This document shows, one piece after another, positions 10,954 to 23,361 of a stretch of DNA of 64,000 nt. The translations under genes and the position numbers were made by a program. Origin of the DNA: Branchiostoma floridae (taxonomy: Eukaryota; Chordata; Leptocardii; Amphioxiformes; Branchiostomatidae); NCBI RefSeq assembly GCF_000003815.2, contig NC_049993.1, positions 10,784,495 through 10,848,494 on the forward strand. Direction: 5' to 3'. The notes beneath the pieces are model-generated. The model did not search any database. It was not told the DNA's origin and saw nothing but the letters and a program-made list of their open reading frames with translations. Every line of letters begins with the position of its first letter. Within the stretch, counting starts at the first letter, position 1.

Positions 10954-13900
10954 CTACAAGGGGTTAGAAAATTCACCATTTCACCAATCCGCGAACAGTG
11001 TCTATTTCATTTACGTTTTTGAAAGTGGATTTACTACATTTTAACACACATTGCGTGAGAAATAAGAGTGATTGGAGGGTATGAATATCTTTTATGGTGA
11101 TGGGAATCAACAATAATCGGCTAATATTAGTACGAACATACTATACAGATTTTACAATTTCTTGCGAAGGCGCTTACTAAAATCATTTCTTAAACGATCA
11201 TCATTTTAATTTGACAAAAGTTTGGAATGGTAGATGAGAATATATGTAAAAGAAGCAATTTGATGGAAACAGTCCTTGTGTCTCCAATGTTAGTGAATCA
11301 TGGCATCATTTTAAAGGATATTACTTTGCTTAGGTCTAAAGGTATTAATTTAGTTAATTTTATGGGTGGCTTTATTGGGGGTGGATTTATCAAGGGTTTA
11401 GTGGGATTTTAGTGGGTTGGGTGGTTGTGAGAAAGGTATATTAACCTTCAACACAGTGTTCGAACAGGACTGATGCGGATCGGCCGGTGGTTGTCCCGCG
11501 GGGGCAGTCCAGGCATGACTTCTGGCCGGGCAGGGTCTGGAAGGCGCCGGCTGGACATGCCCTGCAGGGCGCGTACCCGGTACGGGAGTAGTACCCCGGC
11601 TGGCATTGTGCTGTGGACAGAACGAGACAACACGAAAATTAGAAAACATGGTCAGTGCAGTGACTTCCATTAGCAAGTTAAGCAGACTTAATTTGAAGTG
11701 TAAACTGTATCTTAGACAAAACGTAGAATAAATGAGTGATCGAACAGGTGTAGAAAAGTTGCTATAGAGAACATATAACTTATAAGACCATCTGTATATA
11801 TAAGACGAGAGACGTTTCGCACTGATTTATGTTATAAGCACCATGCACCTATCATGCTTATATCAAAACGACTGGTTAATACCAAACAAAGTTTTTTTTA
11901 GCAAAGAGAAAGTGGAAATATGCATTTGCATTGTCTTCTGTTATAAGTATCATTTACCCATATCAAAATCAAATTGAATGGTAAATACCAAATAAAGCTT
12001 TCATACGCAGTATGTACGAAGACCACTGTTCACACAAGACTTACTCAGGCATGGCTGTGAGTTACAGGTCTCTGTCTCGGAGTCCTGTCCGGGGCAGGTC
12101 TGACCGTTGTTCCGGGGGGTGGGGTTGCTGCAGGTTCGGCGGCGGACCCGCTGTCCCGACCCGCAGGACTTACTGCACGGCGCCCAGGAGCCCCAGCACG
12201 CCCAATTCCCGTGAACAGCAGTACCTAACAAAAACGACACAAGAAGAAATGATAAGGACACTATCACGACTTTCCTACATTCTTTATACCTTTTGGTAGA
12301 TACACATTCTATAATGAATGAATGAACTTTATTGCACGACAGTTGTGCACTGTACAAAGTATGGCAACTATGATTATATGACAAAGCAAAAAGTACAATA
12401 AAATTCTCCTAAGCTTTTCCGGGGTCTATGACTACAGGAATATCGGTGTAAATGGTACGTATATTGACATAATATACTTGTTGAACGTTTCAGTCTGTTA
12501 CAGTACATTCTCTCTTTTGTAGAGCATTACACATGATTACGCGGGGAGAAAATGTGTTTGTCTTGCAATTATGCGACTAGCAAAGGACGTCCTCATAGGC
12601 GCAGGTCTGGGACTTACAAGTCACGAGGCTAAGGAAATACAGGTAAAGTTGTGAGCAAACGCAAGCAGTTTTTTGCTATTGTCCGTTCTAAATTGAATGA
12701 TGTCGGTATACAGTCAAACTGCGCACACTTACCGACGTTATCCACCTGCGTGCCCAGTTCGCAAGAGATCCCGTAGGTTCCCGCCTTGCAGACGCAGACG
12801 CACTCCGTGCCGATCATGATGGCCTGGCCGTTGTTCTGGCAGGAGTTACACTTGCAGGAGTGGTAGAAGTGCAGGTACTCCACCAGAGCCTTCTCCATGT
12901 TCCGCCGCTTGATGTCCGCGTACGGGATGCCGACCAGGAGTTCAGAGATGGGCGTGATCTAAGGAACAGATAATGTATAGGCATTGGCGTGCCCATATAC
13001 GGTGTGTGCATCGAACATGTACATACTAGCATACATAGCATGATTGCTACCAACATAGTTGAGTTTTTAATTTTGGTCTGTGTTGGAATAAAGTTTAGCG
13101 TTGTACTATGATTACTACCAACACCGTGAGTTGAGTTTTCATGATAATGTATTAGACTCACGGTGCACTATAGTGGATCTACTTATCCAACCAACATGTT
13201 TGTGACGTCGCGATCGGCTCTTTATATCTATAACTGATGGAAACACCCAATGCCATGTCAGTGTTCCTAGCAATGAGTTTGTACCTCATAGCTGATGATG
13301 GCAGGGTTCCGCTTGACGTCCTGGATCCACGCCTCGTACTTTTGCGGGTTGGGACCGTTAGCGAAGGCCAGCTGGCCGGCAGACTCAGACGAGCCGCCCT
13401 TCACATGGGAGAAGGACTCGGACGCCGACAGGGTGAAACTTCCTGTAGAACGACAATAAACATTTCAAATAAGAGTTTTAAACGGTCGTTCCAAAAAGCA
13501 AGAGTTTTTTTTCCATCATGATAGCTTTTGTGTATTCCTACTACTACACTAGGATCATCATCGGAGGCCTATGTTCCGACCGGAACAAAGGGCCCAAGTA
13601 AGTAAGTAAACTACTACACTACTACAAGCAACAAGAGCTAGTATTTGAAATTTGGCTTGTCGCCATATTGTCACACTTTCCAGCCTGATAAATGACTACC
13701 ATGCGATCAATGGAACTGAGGTTTCATAGACATTCTAGGTTCTCTCACCGCTGTTCCTCTGGGAAAGCGCGTTTTCTTTGCACCTGCTGCCGCTGCTGCT
13801 GCCGGAGAAGCTGAAGAATGAGGCCTTAGCTTCGGCACTCAGACACGATTTCTGCTCCTCCTCGGTGAGACCTGAAACAATGACGTTCGTCTTAGACTTT

Positions 13901-16900
13901 GAGATATACATGTATGATGTCATATTCTTTGGTTACACCACCACTATCATGTATGTATGAATGTATAATCATGCAAATCTAACGTTCAGACTAAGGGAAA
14001 AGAAGCAGTCTTCATAGTACTTTAGTAAGTATATGTGTTCTGGTCGGTTCAACCGTTGGTACACTTGTTTTGTTAGAATATGTGCGGAGTAACATATACT
14101 CACCAGAATGTGACAAGTCAGCCCTGCTGTACCGGTAAACGTACTCATACTGTCCACCCAGACTGCCCGAGGAAAAGTAGTGCGTGCCGAAGTCCTCAAT
14201 AAGGAAGCTAAAATTAGAAAAAGGAAAGGAAATAGATTTATGATAATGGCACACTTTTTAATTCTGGGGGTAAACTTTGATAGTATAGACCCTGGAACAA
14301 TCAAATTTCATTGCTAGTGACAACGCGTTTCGCATGCATCGGTAAGGTTGACAACCGTTAGGTCTATCACTGAGCTGGTTGGCTAAATTAAGGAATCGAA
14401 CCGTTTACCTGTAGTCCAGGTAGTTGTAGTACACAGGTAAGTCCTTCATTCGCCGCAGGAAAATGTCGGATGGGTTTAGTCCGTTTCTGCGCATCTTGAA
14501 CTGAGCCAGCTCGACGGTGTTCACCACTGCGGAGTCAAGTTGAAAGTAAGAGTCATGAACCCCGACACGACAGAAAAAATACCAGTAATAACAGATTTGA
14601 CTAAGAGCTAAGATGTATAAAGGTGGCTATTTACATCAGGGCACTCCAGCCATCACTGAACAGAGACGGTGGGAGTTATAAACTTCCTGGCACTTTCGAC
14701 CAATTGTTATCGTCACGTGTTGATAAGATCACGTGTATGTAACTCTCGCGAGTTTAAGTTCTGAAGTGATTGGTCATCAGTATTGATCCTGAAGAAGGCG
14801 ACACTTGTCGTTTAAAATTTGATTCATGTATACATTTGTGTTGTAGTAAAGTTTAGCATTGCACTTTGATTACTACCAACAAAGATTACTACCAACGCAG
14901 CTTCCATGAAGACTTGAGTAATGAAAGACGAAAATCAACGATGCAACAGGGGTGAGACAGAAAATCTTAGCAAGTACTATGCGAACTGACCTTTGAAGTA
15001 CTTGGAGTCTATTTTCTGCGCGGACTCGATGACTTCGTGAGTCATGCGGGACTGGCTGTGCGACACACCGCCACTCGCCTTGATGACGAAGAAGCTGCCC
15101 GACCCGCCAACCTTCACGTTCCGCTGGGAGTTGGACCTCGTCTCGCGGTAATATTCCTCCGCGCTGTTGTACGCCGTGGCCGCGAAGGAGTTATCAGCGA
15201 GAACCTGAGGACGAAGATGAAGTCTTGTAAGGCTTTCGTCACATTTACAAAACGAATAGTATGATATAAAAGACGCAAAACTACACAAGACTTAAAGAAG
15301 AGAAGCATGGACATTAATTTCTAAGTTTACATTTTTACGCATACATTTCTATTTTTCGTTTCCACAAACAGCCTGACCGGGCCCCGGTTTGGGAATGTGA
15401 GGTTAGCCTAAAGGAGCTGTGGGAGATTTATCAGTGGCTTGTTACGATGTCTCATTCTTTCTTGGAGGAAATCTATAGCGGAGGAACCCTCCTCCTCTTG
15501 GATTATCAAGACTCAGAAAACATAGACTATAGCAAAGATGGTTCTCTACATCATGGAATGATAAGATTACGTATATACGTAATAGGCATCATGACTGTTA
15601 ACGCCCAATAAGAAGAACATTATGCTTACTTGGAAGCGGTAGTTCTGCAGGTTTTCGGGGAGGCGGAAGCTCTTGCCGTGGTCTCCGCTGTAGACAGTGT
15701 TACACGTGCCGCCGTACAGTCTGTTCTCCAGAACCTTCCCGGCAACCTCTCCTGACAGGATGTTGTACCTGTTACCATGGAAACCATGCGTTAGCAATGG
15801 AGCTTAGCAAGAAAAATCCATTGTTATTGTCAACTTATAGAACTTGCTCCTTCGTGTTGCCTATTCATCAAAGAACACTGTCTATCCCACGTTTCCTTTT
15901 TTCTTCTCTAGGCTAGCCTTTTTGAGAGTTCCGGCTCTCTCTATATACTATAATTATGTTAAAGTATGACTACCAAAACAACTCTATCATCTATTTCAAG
16001 TCGTTGACACTCACCCGCTGCCAGCGAACGCAATGTTGGGGATGGCGTCGAAGTCCTGTCCGTCACACACGTCAAAGATCCGGTCACACTGCCGCTCGTC
16101 GGAGAAGTCCCCACAGTCGTTATCACCATTGCACGTCTGGAGCTGCGGGATGCACCGCACTGAAGAGGGAGGGGGGGGGGGGTTAACAGGTGCTTATTGT
16201 ATGCACTACGGCAACGTGTTCTTAGGGGGCGTTGTCTGAAAAGACCACGAACAAACAAGGCGCTACGTGTACTTAAGTTTCTTGACTTCGAAGTTCCAAC
16301 TATCTCTCTCGCACACAAACACACCACGAGTTATGAACGAAGCTTACTGAGATGAGTTAGCAGGTGCTTACGCTATGCACTACGGCAAAGTGTTACTAGG
16401 GGGCGCTATACACAAAGACCACGAACTAACACGAACACACACTATATGTACTAAAGTTTCTTGACTGCCAACAATCTCTCTCGTACACAAGTACAAACAC
16501 AGCATGAGGTATCTTCCAATTTTTTGTTTATATTTTAAGTTGACAGTACTGCAGGAGGGAGCGAAACCCTGGTACCCGCCGTGAAAGAATTCACCCTGTG
16601 GTGGCCTGTACTGTCTTTTTTCAATTTCTTCATTTATGATTTGTTTACTGCTCTGGTATAATCTTGTAATTGTTGCCTAGTAGAAGTGCTAAATCTATCT
16701 TCCCTCTTGCTTTATATTTTGTTTTAGTACCATCATTGCACAAAAAGGGTATGAACGAAGCTTACTGTTTTGGCATGTGAACTCGTTCTCCCTACAGCTG
16801 TCCTTAGGCGGGCAGGGCTCGTTCGTGACGCAGGGGCGGGTCTCGTGCAGGTCGGCGGGACAACCGTGCCCCTTAAACTGGGTGGGCCTGAGCACCAGCC

Positions 16901-17950
16901 GGTCCCGCTCCTGGCGACGGGGAAAGAACAAAGAAAAACATCAGTGAAGATGATACGAGGATAGCAAGTACAGTGACCCAACTTAAAAGTCTGAGACGTT
17001 TAGACGATCCATAGCAAAAACAAAAACAGAGCATGAAAATATTCGATCTAGTGTCGTCTCGCAGGTAGTTATATTCAACACATATATAGAGAAATGTCAA
17101 GAACATTGACTGAAGAACAATATTATCGTTATAGGTGTTTAGCTTTAGACGTTAATTTCATTCTATCAAACTTTCCCGGTCATGACCCGAAACAGGGAGA
17201 AAAGGAAGAATAGTGGTAGAAAAGAAAACGGCTGTACCTCCTTCCTCTCACAGGGGTCGCACCGTGTCCAGTTCCCAAACGTTCCCACAATGCAGTCGAT
17301 GGGACAAGTCTGCAGATTGCAGGCTCGTGATTGGCGCAGAGTGGGACACGCCCTTCCGCCGTGCGCGGGATGCCGGGTAATGGCGCGGGTCCGGGCCTGG
17401 TTGCCGCCCTCACAAGATCTGAGCAAACACCACATCATAACATATATCATGAAAATATTCATTTTCGTTACCTCTTATCATTCACTGATTCATTAATTCG
17501 TTCCCACATTTATTCTAATGATGTATTAATCAATTCACCGACATTTATTCCAATGATGTATTAATCAATTCACCGACATAACGTGGAATCGACATCATTA
17601 AGAAAATGGTAAAAAAATTGTATGATTTGGTTTCTATGCCAGTTACTAGTGCATTACCCATAAGAAAACGACTGCATTTGCTTACATGTAAATATGATAG
17701 ATATGGTAAGCTTAGCTACTCTCCAAGCAGAGGTTGGTTGGGAAAATCGTGACCGTTACAGACGTTACTGTCAAAGGAATTGTTACCTGGAACATGTGGA
17801 CCAGGGAGACCACCCCCCTACTTGGCAGTGGACGGGAGGAGGAGGTGGCGGCGGGGCACGTCTCCTTCTCCGCCGCCGCCAGCCGTCAGACGGCACGGTC
17901 AGGACGGCAATCACCGCCGCCAACACCAGCAGGCGAAACATGCACCTCAT
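10229..17950 (-). CDS. Complement C6-like terminal-pathway (MACPF) protein with acidic C-terminal tail
   Basis: Coding exons: 17950-17787, 17418-17238, 16910-16766, 16159-16015, 15768-15630, 15204-14991, 14526-14409, 14207-14104, 13871-13749, 13442-13285, 12958-12733, 12224-12045, 11610-11446 and 10953-10229. All junctions have GT/AG and compatible phase, giving 2787 nt or 928 residues. Domains in order: signal peptide 1-23; R7 and P7 tract 25-39; TSP1 about 42-96 ([13 protein letters not shown]) and 97-149; LDLa about 152-188 ([14 protein letters not shown]); MACPF about 200-530 with signature [13 protein letters not shown] near 375-387; EGF 532-565; TSP1 578-631; ephrin-receptor-like module 633-687; acidic tail 688-928. 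The order through the third TSP1 matches vertebrate C6, but CCP and FIM modules are absent. The inferred role is a secreted membrane-attack or pore-forming immune protein. The start ATG at 17950 directly follows a good acceptor. Confidence 0.88.
11441..11610 (-). CDS. Exon for the ephrin-receptor-like Cys-rich module, with an alternative stop
   Basis: The encoded segment [37 protein letters not shown] has the Cys, Gly and Thr spacing of the ephrin-receptor-like or GCC2/GCC3 repeat. Vertebrate C6 has CCP modules at this position instead. The exon can end at 11446 and splice to the acidic tail, or read through to TAA at 11443-11441. Confidence 0.7.
16178..16512. repeat. Intronic tandem duplication in the C6-like gene
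   Basis: Two copies of about 165 bp, at about 16178-16345 and 16350-16512, share GTTA..CAGGTGCTTA, ATGCACTACGGCAA and TTTCTTGACT..CTCTCTCG. Between them stands GAACGAAGCTTACTG, which recurs at 16753-16767 across the donor of exon 16910-16766, so donor-flanking sequence was duplicated. Confidence 0.7.
17717..17760. repeat. Fragment of a transposon terminal repeat
   Basis: TACTCTCCAAGCAGAGGTT at 17717-17735 is identical to the start of the foldback element at 58298-58440. No partner end is visible nearby. It is intronic and close to the donor of the first C6-like coding exon. Confidence 0.5.
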
Positions 17951-17952
17951 GT

Positions 17953-19202
17953 CTGGGGAGAACAAAATTAAAGATGTGTCAGCACTTTTTCAAGACAGAT
18001 ATTATCGCAATTTTCGTACAATGGTTATTGGTTAACCTGGATGCCAGACAGTTTCCAGGGCCTATACAGCCCCAAATCCCCGGCTCTAGGGTCAACATGG
18101 CCCTAAGGAAATGCTACAGTTGGTACCCCGAGTTAGAGTACTTACTACAGAGTTAGACCCTAAGAAACATATCATTGAGATCAAGATTTAAGCTGGGGTC
18201 TGGTATCCGGACTTGAAACTACGGCGCACTTCCAAGTAACGTAAAGCGCCACCAACATATACCATCTGAGAACTGTGATCGTCATGATAACCCGTCATGG
18301 GACAGTCCATTTTCCGAGTATGGGGAATACCGTCTCAGGTGGTTTGAAACACTTTATAAAGCTTCCCAAATCGAATGTGGGCCGTTCACATTCACAAAAC
18401 CTGTAACACATTTGCCGTTTGACTGGGATATGATTGGAGCGAAATTCATCCGAAAAAGCCCGGAAGTTCACAATCCAATTTTACAAAAGCTCTTTTAAAC
18501 ACGGGCCATAGGATCTCATAGTGACAACAGTTATACGAAGGAGACGTTGAAGGTTATACAAAGCTGACTGTTGACATATTACTTCCATAATTTAAGCTTA
18601 ATCAAGTTTGACATTGAATCCATTTCCTGGTGTCCTCGTAAGTAGGTCACCACGAGACAAAAAACTCCGTTCTCTAACATTAATCCGAAACGAACCGGAA
18701 ACAAGAAGTTGGCAGACATTTCCCAGTTGTATCCCCGGCCCTTGGTTTACGTCACATTCCGTTCCAAGACAGCTATGGCTCGTGAGGATCATTTTGAAAC
18801 AATGGCCACTAGTACTACTAGTGGCGGGACACCACAACTGGACTTTGTGCGTCACCAAGCTTTTACAATCAGTTGATTAGTCCTCCGATTAAACAACACG
18901 TCAGATCGCCTGATCATAAAATAAGTGTAGGTACGACGGTCATAACTAAAGCAAAACTGGATCCCGGGACAAAAATTGATGTTTATAAGATAAATATGGG
19001 TATGCAATATACGTAGACTTGATAAGACATCGTATGGCTGGCACAAAACAGACCGCCCAGTGCACTTAAATATTGATCATTGACTTTGTTTGGTCTATGA
19101 AACGAAGGTACGTGCTAAATTGGGTCAACTTATTAAAGTTAGAAGACCGTTGACGGATTAGCTAAAATAGTTCACTTTTATCAAGAAAAGACGCTGACTT
19201 AC
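17953..19202 (-). other. 5' UTR intron of the C6-like gene
   Basis: This intron runs from the donor CAAATAG|GTAAGTC at 19203 to the acceptor TTCTCCCCAG at about 17953. I see no coding potential or recognisable repeat in it. Confidence 0.5.
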
Positions 19203-19330
19203 CTATTTGATCGTCTGAAGATCCGTGGAGTCAGGTACGACGAAGGGAAAGTTCTGTGTCACGATCTTGGAGTCTGTCCGACTACAGGGCAACACTCTGG
19301 CTGCCGCCTCTTGGCGCGCCCTCTTATACC
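19203..19330 (-). promoter_or_regulatory. TATA-box promoter and non-coding first exon of the C6-like gene
   Basis: On the minus strand GGGTATAAGAGGG (TATAAGAG at 19328-19321) is followed about 30 bp downstream by a probable start site near 19295. About 90 nt later comes a strong donor, ATAG|GTAAGTC at 19203. The joined transcript would reach the acceptor just upstream of the ATG at 17950. A TGACGT-type motif lies just upstream of the TATA box. Transcription start is inferred from spacing. Confidence 0.5.
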
Positions 19331-21592
19331 CGCTACACCGGAAGTCACGTCATGTGACCACGCTTGCTACTGGGACGGTGCGCAGGGGGCGATTCCAAGA
19401 TTCCCGGCCTTCTGAGAAGGCTTGGCTTTGGGAGTCCCCGAGATTTCACTCAGCTAAATCGCTGAGTTGACGGATTACTGTAATACTATGCAAATCCTTC
19501 TAGTCAACACTGTCAGCGTTTATCACTCTTTCTTACTGGCACGGCGAAGATTAATTTTGTCGACTTATAAGTCATTGTTTGAGCGGGTATGCATGGGGTA
19601 TGGGAGTTATGCATTTTCTTAATAGCCCTACGTTACTAATCTTAGCCCCTGGTGAGACCGTTTGAATTTCGTCAGAATTTTTGTGGAGCGATTAGTATTT
19701 ATCGACAATTGTGCTGGCTAAGGATCCATTACAGCTGTATTACCAATATGGTCAATAGGTTTAAACACCCTATGGCTCAGCCACAAGTTTGATATATGGG
19801 CTCAGATGTTAAAAACATTCTTTTTGATGTAAGCAAGCATATAAACGATCAAATGAAGGACTTGGAAACAGTTTCGGATACAAAAAGATACGATTTTGTT
19901 CAAAATTGTTTACTTGTAACGCCCCAGAATAGCCCGAAATGAACTATTCCAGTTAGTATGTGGTGTAGCTGTTGTACGTGCGGTCACGGCCATCTGACAG
20001 TAAGGTGGCATTGAACCTTTGTTAAAGGTTGGCTGGCAACGAACCATAAGTGGGGTCCAAGCAGAGGTCACGGGTGGGGGAAATTGGGACCTTCTCATGT
20101 GCCCGTTTTCTTTCCGGAGAAAATGTGGCAAAGGTCACAATCAGAAGTTCCCCACCAACCTCCGATTGAAGACCAGAAAAAAGGACAATGTATTCGCTGA
20201 TTCGCTAAGACTTAACATAATGCCTTAGACACTTGTCGGCGTGCCCTGCCCGTGGAGCTGCTGACTGTGCATGAGGGTGGACGTGCGAAACTTCACGGAA
20301 GTTCACGGGAAGTCCAGTCAACACCGGCTCGAGTTTCCGATTATTATCAAAACCCTTCTCGTGCCAGAAGTTAGAATTCAGAACAATAGAAACCTAGAGT
20401 AAACCCAGAAAGATAAACCTAGAGTAAACCCAAACAACTTGTTTTGAACCTTTTGGTAGGGATTTTGGTAGGCCATTACGGAGCTACATAAAAATTGTTG
20501 TTGTTGTTGTTTGTTAGGTTGGTTTCAAAGTTCGTAGCCTTTCATAGCAACCAGCTGTTCGGACTAAGGCATTCCGAGATCGTTTTCTAAATGGAAATGG
20601 AAATGGACAAGAACAATTTCGTACATTTAAAGTTGATGAAAGGCTTCTCTACCCAATCATCAGATTCTATAAGCAATTTGCTGACAAAGAATTAACTCGT
20701 AACCCGAGAACGACTGTTTAATAGCGTTTTTCGGCGTTAGGTGTTTTCAGAATAGGCCCGACAAGGAAATCACCCTATAACCTAAAGTAACCTTTATAAC
20801 GTGTGGAGACAGGTAAATATTTACATTTGATCCCTCAGACGATCAAACAACTGGATGGGTCATTGTTCGTTTGAAGTTCGTTTTGTCACGGTATGTCAGT
20901 GTGTGTCAGTGTGTGAGTGAGTGAGTGTGCGTGTTAGTATGTGTGTGTTTATGTATGTGCGTGCGTGCGTGCGTGCGTGTGTGTATGTGTGTGTGCATGC
21001 GTGCTTGTGTGTGTATGTTTGTGTGTGTGTGTGTACTTGTGTGTACAGCAAAGCGTCTCAGCCTGTCACAATAGTATCTTCATTAAATGCAGATATTAAC
21101 GACGAAACTCCCTATTCCATGCACTTCCGTCACATTTCTTATAACCTACCGAAACCCTGAAACTCCGGATATCAAATCACACAGACTGATGAGTTTTGGG
21201 TTCCAATCTGTTTTCGTGACTTCCTCATTAGTCAGCTTCTGATCCGTAATGCGACCTCTCGTCAGCAGCAACAATGTGTTCTTAACATGTAGCTTCTACA
21301 GTCATGAAAGCGTTATAATTAAACCTTAAAATAAATTTGTCTTTAATGTTGAGATTTTCTGACGGATTCATTTCTATTACTCATGACAATAGGTGAGCCA
21401 GCTGAAAATGTGAAACTTGGTGAATTCCAAAGCCCTCCCAGCCAGCAAAGAGAAGTGTTTTATAATTATAATAAGTACAAATTCTGCGTTTAAGTGGTTT
21501 TCTCGGCGTGTTGACATAGAGTACACCCCTATGTTTACGATAAAGCAGTCCGTGTCCATGAACTTTGACCTGCAAGTCGTACGTGTGGTTGT
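19331..21592. other. Intergenic region upstream of the C6-like gene
   Basis: I see no gene here. A GT-rich imperfect microsatellite lies at about 20893-21045, including GTGC and GTGT runs, and a TTG run lies at about 20493-20516. Confidence 0.5.
20893..21045. repeat. GT/GTGC-rich simple repeat
   Basis: Alternating purine-pyrimidine sequence based on GTGT, GTGC and ATGT. It produces a Val/Cys-rich open frame that is not a gene. Confidence 0.85.
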
Positions 21593-21886
21593 AGGGCTGA
21601 CGTCACAGTTGAGTTGCGTGGTAGGGAGCAAAAAACGACTATAGTTCCTACTTAAAGCCTTTGAAAATCCTTCTTTTCTTTGGAAATGTTTGCCCAACCT
21701 TGAGGTTTTTTTTGCTAGAAGTGACAACTAGGGTCTGATCTTTCATATTTTGTTCAAAATTTCTTCAGTTGACCAGTTTTGATGGCGTAGTGATAGATCT
21801 GAGTTGTTGGGTCCAGCGGATGGCTACAGGAGTGAAACTGGGTCAAAGGTGAGGTTTATTTACTTGAATCAGCTGTGGCGAGAGTT
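21593..21886. repeat. 294-bp direct repeat flanking the 12-bp array, left copy
   Basis: This runs from AGGGCTGACGTCACAG to GTGGCGAGAGTT. It matches 25448-25742 with only about six differences. The two copies bound the 12-bp array exactly on both sides. Confidence 0.9.
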
Positions 21887-23046
21887 GGTCATACCTTGGT
21901 CATACCTTCAAGGTCATACCTTGGTCATAGACTCATACCTTGGTCATACCTTGGCCATACCTTGGCCATACCTTGATCATACCTTGGTCATACCTTGGCC
22001 ATACATTGGTCATACCTTGGTCATACCTTGGTCATACCTTGGTCATACCTTGGTCATACCTTGGCCATACCTTGGCCATACCTTGGCCATACCTTGGCCA
22101 TACCTTGGCTATACCTTGGTCATACCTTGGTCATACCTTGGTCATACCTTAGCCATACCTTGGCCACACCTTGGCCATACCTTGGTCATACCTTGGTCAT
22201 ACCTTGGCCATACCTTGGCCATAACTTGGTCATACCTTGGCCATACCTTGGTCATACCTTGGTCATACCTTGGTCATACCTTGGTCATACCTTGGTCATA
22301 GCTTGGTCATACCTTGGCCATACCTTGGTCAAACTTCTGTCATACCTTGGTCATACCTTGGTCATACCTTGGTCATACCTTGGTCATAATTTGGTCATAC
22401 CTTGGTCATAACTTGGTCATATATTGGTCATACCTTGGTCATACCTTGGCCATACCTTGGCCATACCTTTGTCATACCTTGGTCATAGCTAGGCGATACC
22501 TTGGCCATACCTTGGTCATACCTTGGCCATACCTTGGTCATACCTTGGTCATACCTTGGTCATACCTTGGTCATACCTTGGTCATAGCTTGGCCATACCT
22601 TGGTCATATATTGGTCATACCTTGGTCATACCTTGGTCATACCTTGGTCATACCTTGGCCATACGTTGGCTATACCTTGGTCATACCTTGGTCATACCTT
22701 GGTCATACCTTGGCCATACCTTGGTCATACCTTGGTCATACCTCGGTCATACCTTGGTCATACCTTGGCCATATATTGGTCATACATTGGCCATACCTTG
22801 GCCATACCTTGGCTATACCTTGGCCATACCTTGGTCATACCTTGGTCATACCTTGGTCATACCTTGGCTATACCTTGGCCATACCTTGGTCATACCTTGG
22901 TCATACCTTGGTCATACCTTGGTCATATATTGGTCATACCTTGGTCATACCTTGGCCATACCTTGGTCATACCTTGGTCATACCTTGGCCATACCTTGGT
23001 CATACTTTGGTCATACCTTGGTCATAGGAATAGGATGCGCAAGTAG

Positions 23047-23361
23047 NNNNNNNNNNNNNNNNNNNNNNNNNNNNNNNNNNNNNNNNNNNNNNNNNNNNNN
23101 NNNNNNNNNNNNNNNNNNNNNNNNNNNNNNNNNNNNNNNNNNNNNNNNNNNNNNNNNNNNNNNNNNNNNNNNNNNNNNNNNNNNNNNNNNNNNNNNNNNN
23201 NNNNNNNNNNNNNNNNNNNNNNNNNNNNNNNNNNNNNNNNNNNNNNNNNNNNNNNNNNNNNNNNNNNNNNNNNNNNNNNNNNNNNNNNNNNNNNNNNNNN
23301 NNNNNNNNNNNNNNNNNNNNNNNNNNNNNNNNNNNNNNNNNNNNNNNNNNNNNNNNNNNNN
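23047..23361. other. Assembly gap of 315 N
   Basis: This is a run of undetermined bases inside the 12-bp array. The last bases before it (GGAATAGGATGCGCAAGTAG, 23027-23046) are not repeat sequence and may be a low-quality read end. Confidence 0.99.
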
